64,000 bases of DNA, taken from assembly GCA_951230915.1 (NCBI GenBank), contig OX579638.1, positions 3,862,696-3,926,695 of the forward strand, in the 5' to 3' direction. The notes under the pieces were generated by a model. That model searched no databases and was not told where the DNA came from. It saw nothing but the letters and a program-made list of their open reading frames with translations. Within the stretch, counting starts at the first letter, position 1. The number at the start of each line of letters is the position of its first letter. Positions 61,565-64,000 of the stretch are shown piece by piece. This DNA comes from Antitrichia curtipendula (lineage: Eukaryota > Streptophyta > Bryopsida > Hypnales > Leucodontaceae). Both the position numbers and the translations under genes were made by a program.

Positions 61565-62386
61565 TTAACCCCTAAAGGACCACCATGCAATTTTGGGCAG
61601 TATATAAATTTTGGGCAGGTACCTGTGACTGGAGATTTCTATATTTTTGGCTGAAATTTTAATAGAAGTTGTGCGCAAGGAATATATTTCATATGCACTA
61701 AATTTCATGACATTTGGAAATACAAGTTAAAAGTTATGGCCTAATATGCTGCTTTTTCCCTCAGCCGGGCAGTCTAGGCAGATAAGAAAAAACCACTTTT
61801 TTCATAAACAAAAATTTGAAATTGGTTTTCTAGAATTATATATATGTGGAAAGTTTTGAATCATTCCATTTTGACCAATGAGTCAAAAGTTATGAGGAAT
61901 TTTAGTTTGCGGGTAGTTATGGATTCTCTACTCTACAATAAACTTTGAAGTCCTTTATCTTACTCAATCTTCAATTTTAAAAAAATAAAATAAAATCATA
62001 GAATGTAGATTGTTTATATTAACATTTCAACCATTGGGATTGACATAACCAAAAATTTTAAGCATGTAGCCAACTTGTCTAGGAAAAACAATCCAAAGAA
62101 GCACCACCATTTTGAACATTTTTTATAGAAAAGTGAGCTTGTGAAGTGCAGTTGCCCGGTTTTTTGTAGGGCCAAAAAAATGATTTTAATGACTTTGAAT
62201 ACTTATATCTTGCAATCCATGCTGTGGAAATTTCTGAAATTTTTACCACATGTTCTCAAGTCAGCATACTACAAGATCCTATAGTTATGTGTGTCAAAAA
62301 AATTCAAAAATTTGGTACTTGTAATAAAAATGGCAATTCTTGAGCGTTTGGGAAAAAAAACATAGTCATGGAACTTTAGGGGTTAT
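61565..62386 (+). mobile_element. TTAA-family element, subfamily A, copy 3 (822 bp)
   Basis: Starts TTAACCCCTAAAGGACC and ends GGAACTTTAGGGGTTAT; the terminal inverted repeat CCCCTAAAG is intact and only the last base of the right TTAA is changed. This is the clearest whole copy of subfamily A and was used as the reference for 3294-4834 and 32553-33462. It encodes nothing recognisable. Confidence 0.7.
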
Positions 62387-62899
62387 CATTGCCAACATTG
62401 CAAGCGCCTCCAACGGCATGTGACTGGTAGTCGATCAATTTTTTACCCAAGTACGGTCTCAACAATAGGAATCAATGAAATGTAAGATTAGTTTGTTAGT
62501 TTTGGGATGTACACAAGCACTCAACACCAAAATTTTTGTTGTGCATATGAAGAATTTCTCTCCATGTTTATCTGACTTCATAACTTAAGATGACCCTAAT
62601 TATGCCTAAGCCCAATTCAAAACAAATGTTTCCATAAAACCTACACCTTTCTATCTTTGGCAGTTTTAGGTATTATGCTTTTATAACCATTGTTATCGTT
62701 GAATTTTGAAATTGCAAGATAAAACCAATCAAAATTTCAAGAAATTTTTTATTTGTAGTAGAATAAATAGAGGCAAAAACCGCCCATAAATAAGTGGAAA
62801 AAACAGTTGAATACAAGAGACAAGGATAATCATCTACTTGTGAAGTTGAAAAAAGTGACCCAAATCACAACAACTTAAAGTAGGATGTTTTAAAAGCGC
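62387..62899. other. AT-rich intergenic sequence
   Basis: Nothing recognised. Confidence 0.4.
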
Positions 62900-63140
62900 A
62901 TAGGTTCCAACCCACCCACCCCCTAAAATGTAGACTATTTGTACATGATGTTTTTTCATAACCTTCACATTTTAGGGGGTGAGCGATTTTGGAGCCCAAT
63001 GAGAATTCAACTGCAAAATTTTATAACTAACTCCACAAAGCTCCAAAAAATATGAAACGACTTAGGTTAGATTCCAATTCCACTTCTCTATCAAGGAAAA
63101 TTTACTAAAAAAAAATCCAAGAAATTTCACCTCCCCAAAA
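62900..63140 (-). repeat. Dispersed repeat, copy 2 (inverse of 9905-10135)
   Basis: The reverse complement reproduces the 9905-10135 repeat: GGGGAGGTGAAATTTC, GGAGCTTTGTGGAGTTAG and a GGTTATGAAAAAACATCATG-containing segment. The motif TAACCTAAGTTATTTTGTATTTTTTG at 63350-63375 resembles part of it again, so a third fragment may lie at 63330-63430. Confidence 0.5.
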
Positions 63141-63597
63141 TTCAATTCCAGACCTTTGATGGTTGATTTATGGACCTACTAGCTTAGTGAAACAAATGCC
63201 ACAACCATCAACATTACCACATATTATAAAGTAAGGTAGGAGGCTCAGAAATGGTACATCTAAGGTCTGGTCCGCCTTTTTCATGTATTTCATTGGACGG
63301 GAATAATTTTAGCTCATTTTTCAGACAAAGAGAAATAGATGAGGAATCTAACCTAAGTTATTTTGTATTTTTTGAAACATTTTTGAATTACTTATGAATT
63401 TTCAAACGAGTTGGGCCAAAGATCCCTATTTGCGACCCTAGGTCATTTATAAGCGGTTCACTTGCAATTCTAAAGAAAGATGGGGAAAGCAAAGCAAATG
63501 ATAACACTTTTTTCCTTGATTCATTCAATGACTATATATGTCAATTTCAAAACCATCTCATGTCCATTTCATAGCCATTTATAGGGTCACTCCGTTC

Positions 63598-63847
63598 TTA
63601 ACCCCTAAGCACCCAACCCATGTTCACAAAAATCCAAACCCTTCTATACTCATTCCAATTAAGCTATCATCTAAGAAAAGATCCACAATATTAGACTGTA
63701 CCAATTGGTAGTAGAGACATGTCCGGAGATAGAGGGAAAATGACACATCCTTTGATCGTACCATTGAAAAAATTATAAGAGTCAAACAAGGACATCTTTC
63801 AAAAATGGAGAAGCCATATTTGGGCCCTTGGGGCACTCAAGGATTAA
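63598..63847. mobile_element. Short TTAA-bounded element candidate (250 bp)
   Basis: Left end TTAACCCCTAAGCACCC, right end GGGGCACTCAAGGATTAA, an imperfect inverted repeat of about 18 bases with TTAA on both sides. After it, ATGGAGAAGCCATATTT (63850-63866) repeats sequence just inside the right end (63805-63821), so a small duplication occurred there. Confidence 0.45.
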
Positions 63848-64000
63848 CCATGGAGAAGCCATATTTTTGCCCGTTCCATTTCGGAGCCTCCTACCCAAGT
63901 GACTGGCTTCCACCGGAAGCCAAGCCGTGCAGGCACTAATCGGTGGTGGGGATGGACTTGCTATAGACGGAGTGTGTTGATGCCACCCCGATTAGGCCCA
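63848..64000. other. End of window, GC-richer sequence with a small hairpin
   Basis: Contains the palindrome GGCTTCC-ACC-GGAAGCC near 63906-63922. No gene was recognised before the window ends. Confidence 0.4.

Overview
The window looks like AT-rich nuclear DNA of a land plant (or close streptophyte relative). It has two real host genes with GT-AG introns, both on the minus strand, in a background of transposon debris. One gene is an ETR1-type ethylene receptor, which is what points to a plant. The ethylene receptor keeps a complete set of histidine-kinase motifs plus a receiver. The other gene is an AAA+ ATPase of a kind I know mainly from filamentous fungi. Sparse genes, low GC and these features suggest a non-flowering lineage such as a moss, lycophyte or fern, but I cannot name the species.

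Layout. From 1 to about 12.3 kb there is no host gene. It holds ~0.3-0.9 kb TTAA-bounded elements with TTAACCCCTAA-type ends and a GC-rich TTAA-bounded island at 6.3-7.1 kb. From 12.3 to 30.0 kb lies a decayed hAT-type transposase gene on the minus strand. It is split by a 14.8-kb CACTA (En/Spm) element at 14900-29686 that has 17-bp terminal inverted repeats and a perfect TTT target duplication. The CACTA element carries a decayed tnp2-type transposase (minus) and a decayed tnpA-like gene (plus). It also holds its own nested 333-bp CACTA-type foldback with a CGT duplication. From 30 to 35.8 kb there are more TTAA-family copies.

The ethylene receptor gene occupies 39928-35826 in five coding exons (778 aa). 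From 40.5 to 45.0 kb is a composite TTAA-family region with a second complete CACTA-type element (41467-43677, CAA duplication) full of ATATGACTG repeats. From 47.0 to 48.1 kb is an array of ~180-bp units ending in an inverted unit. From 49.1 to 49.9 kb is another TTAA-family copy.

The second host gene (58440-52158, five exons, 1143 aa) joins an N-terminal membrane/coiled-coil module to a fungal-style AAA ATPase. All four splice junctions agree in phase. From 58.5 to 64 kb only repeats were recognised.

The two host genes show no evident functional link. The transposons record layers of insertion: hAT first, then CACTA into it, then a CACTA-type foldback into that. TTAA elements have also inserted into members of their own family.
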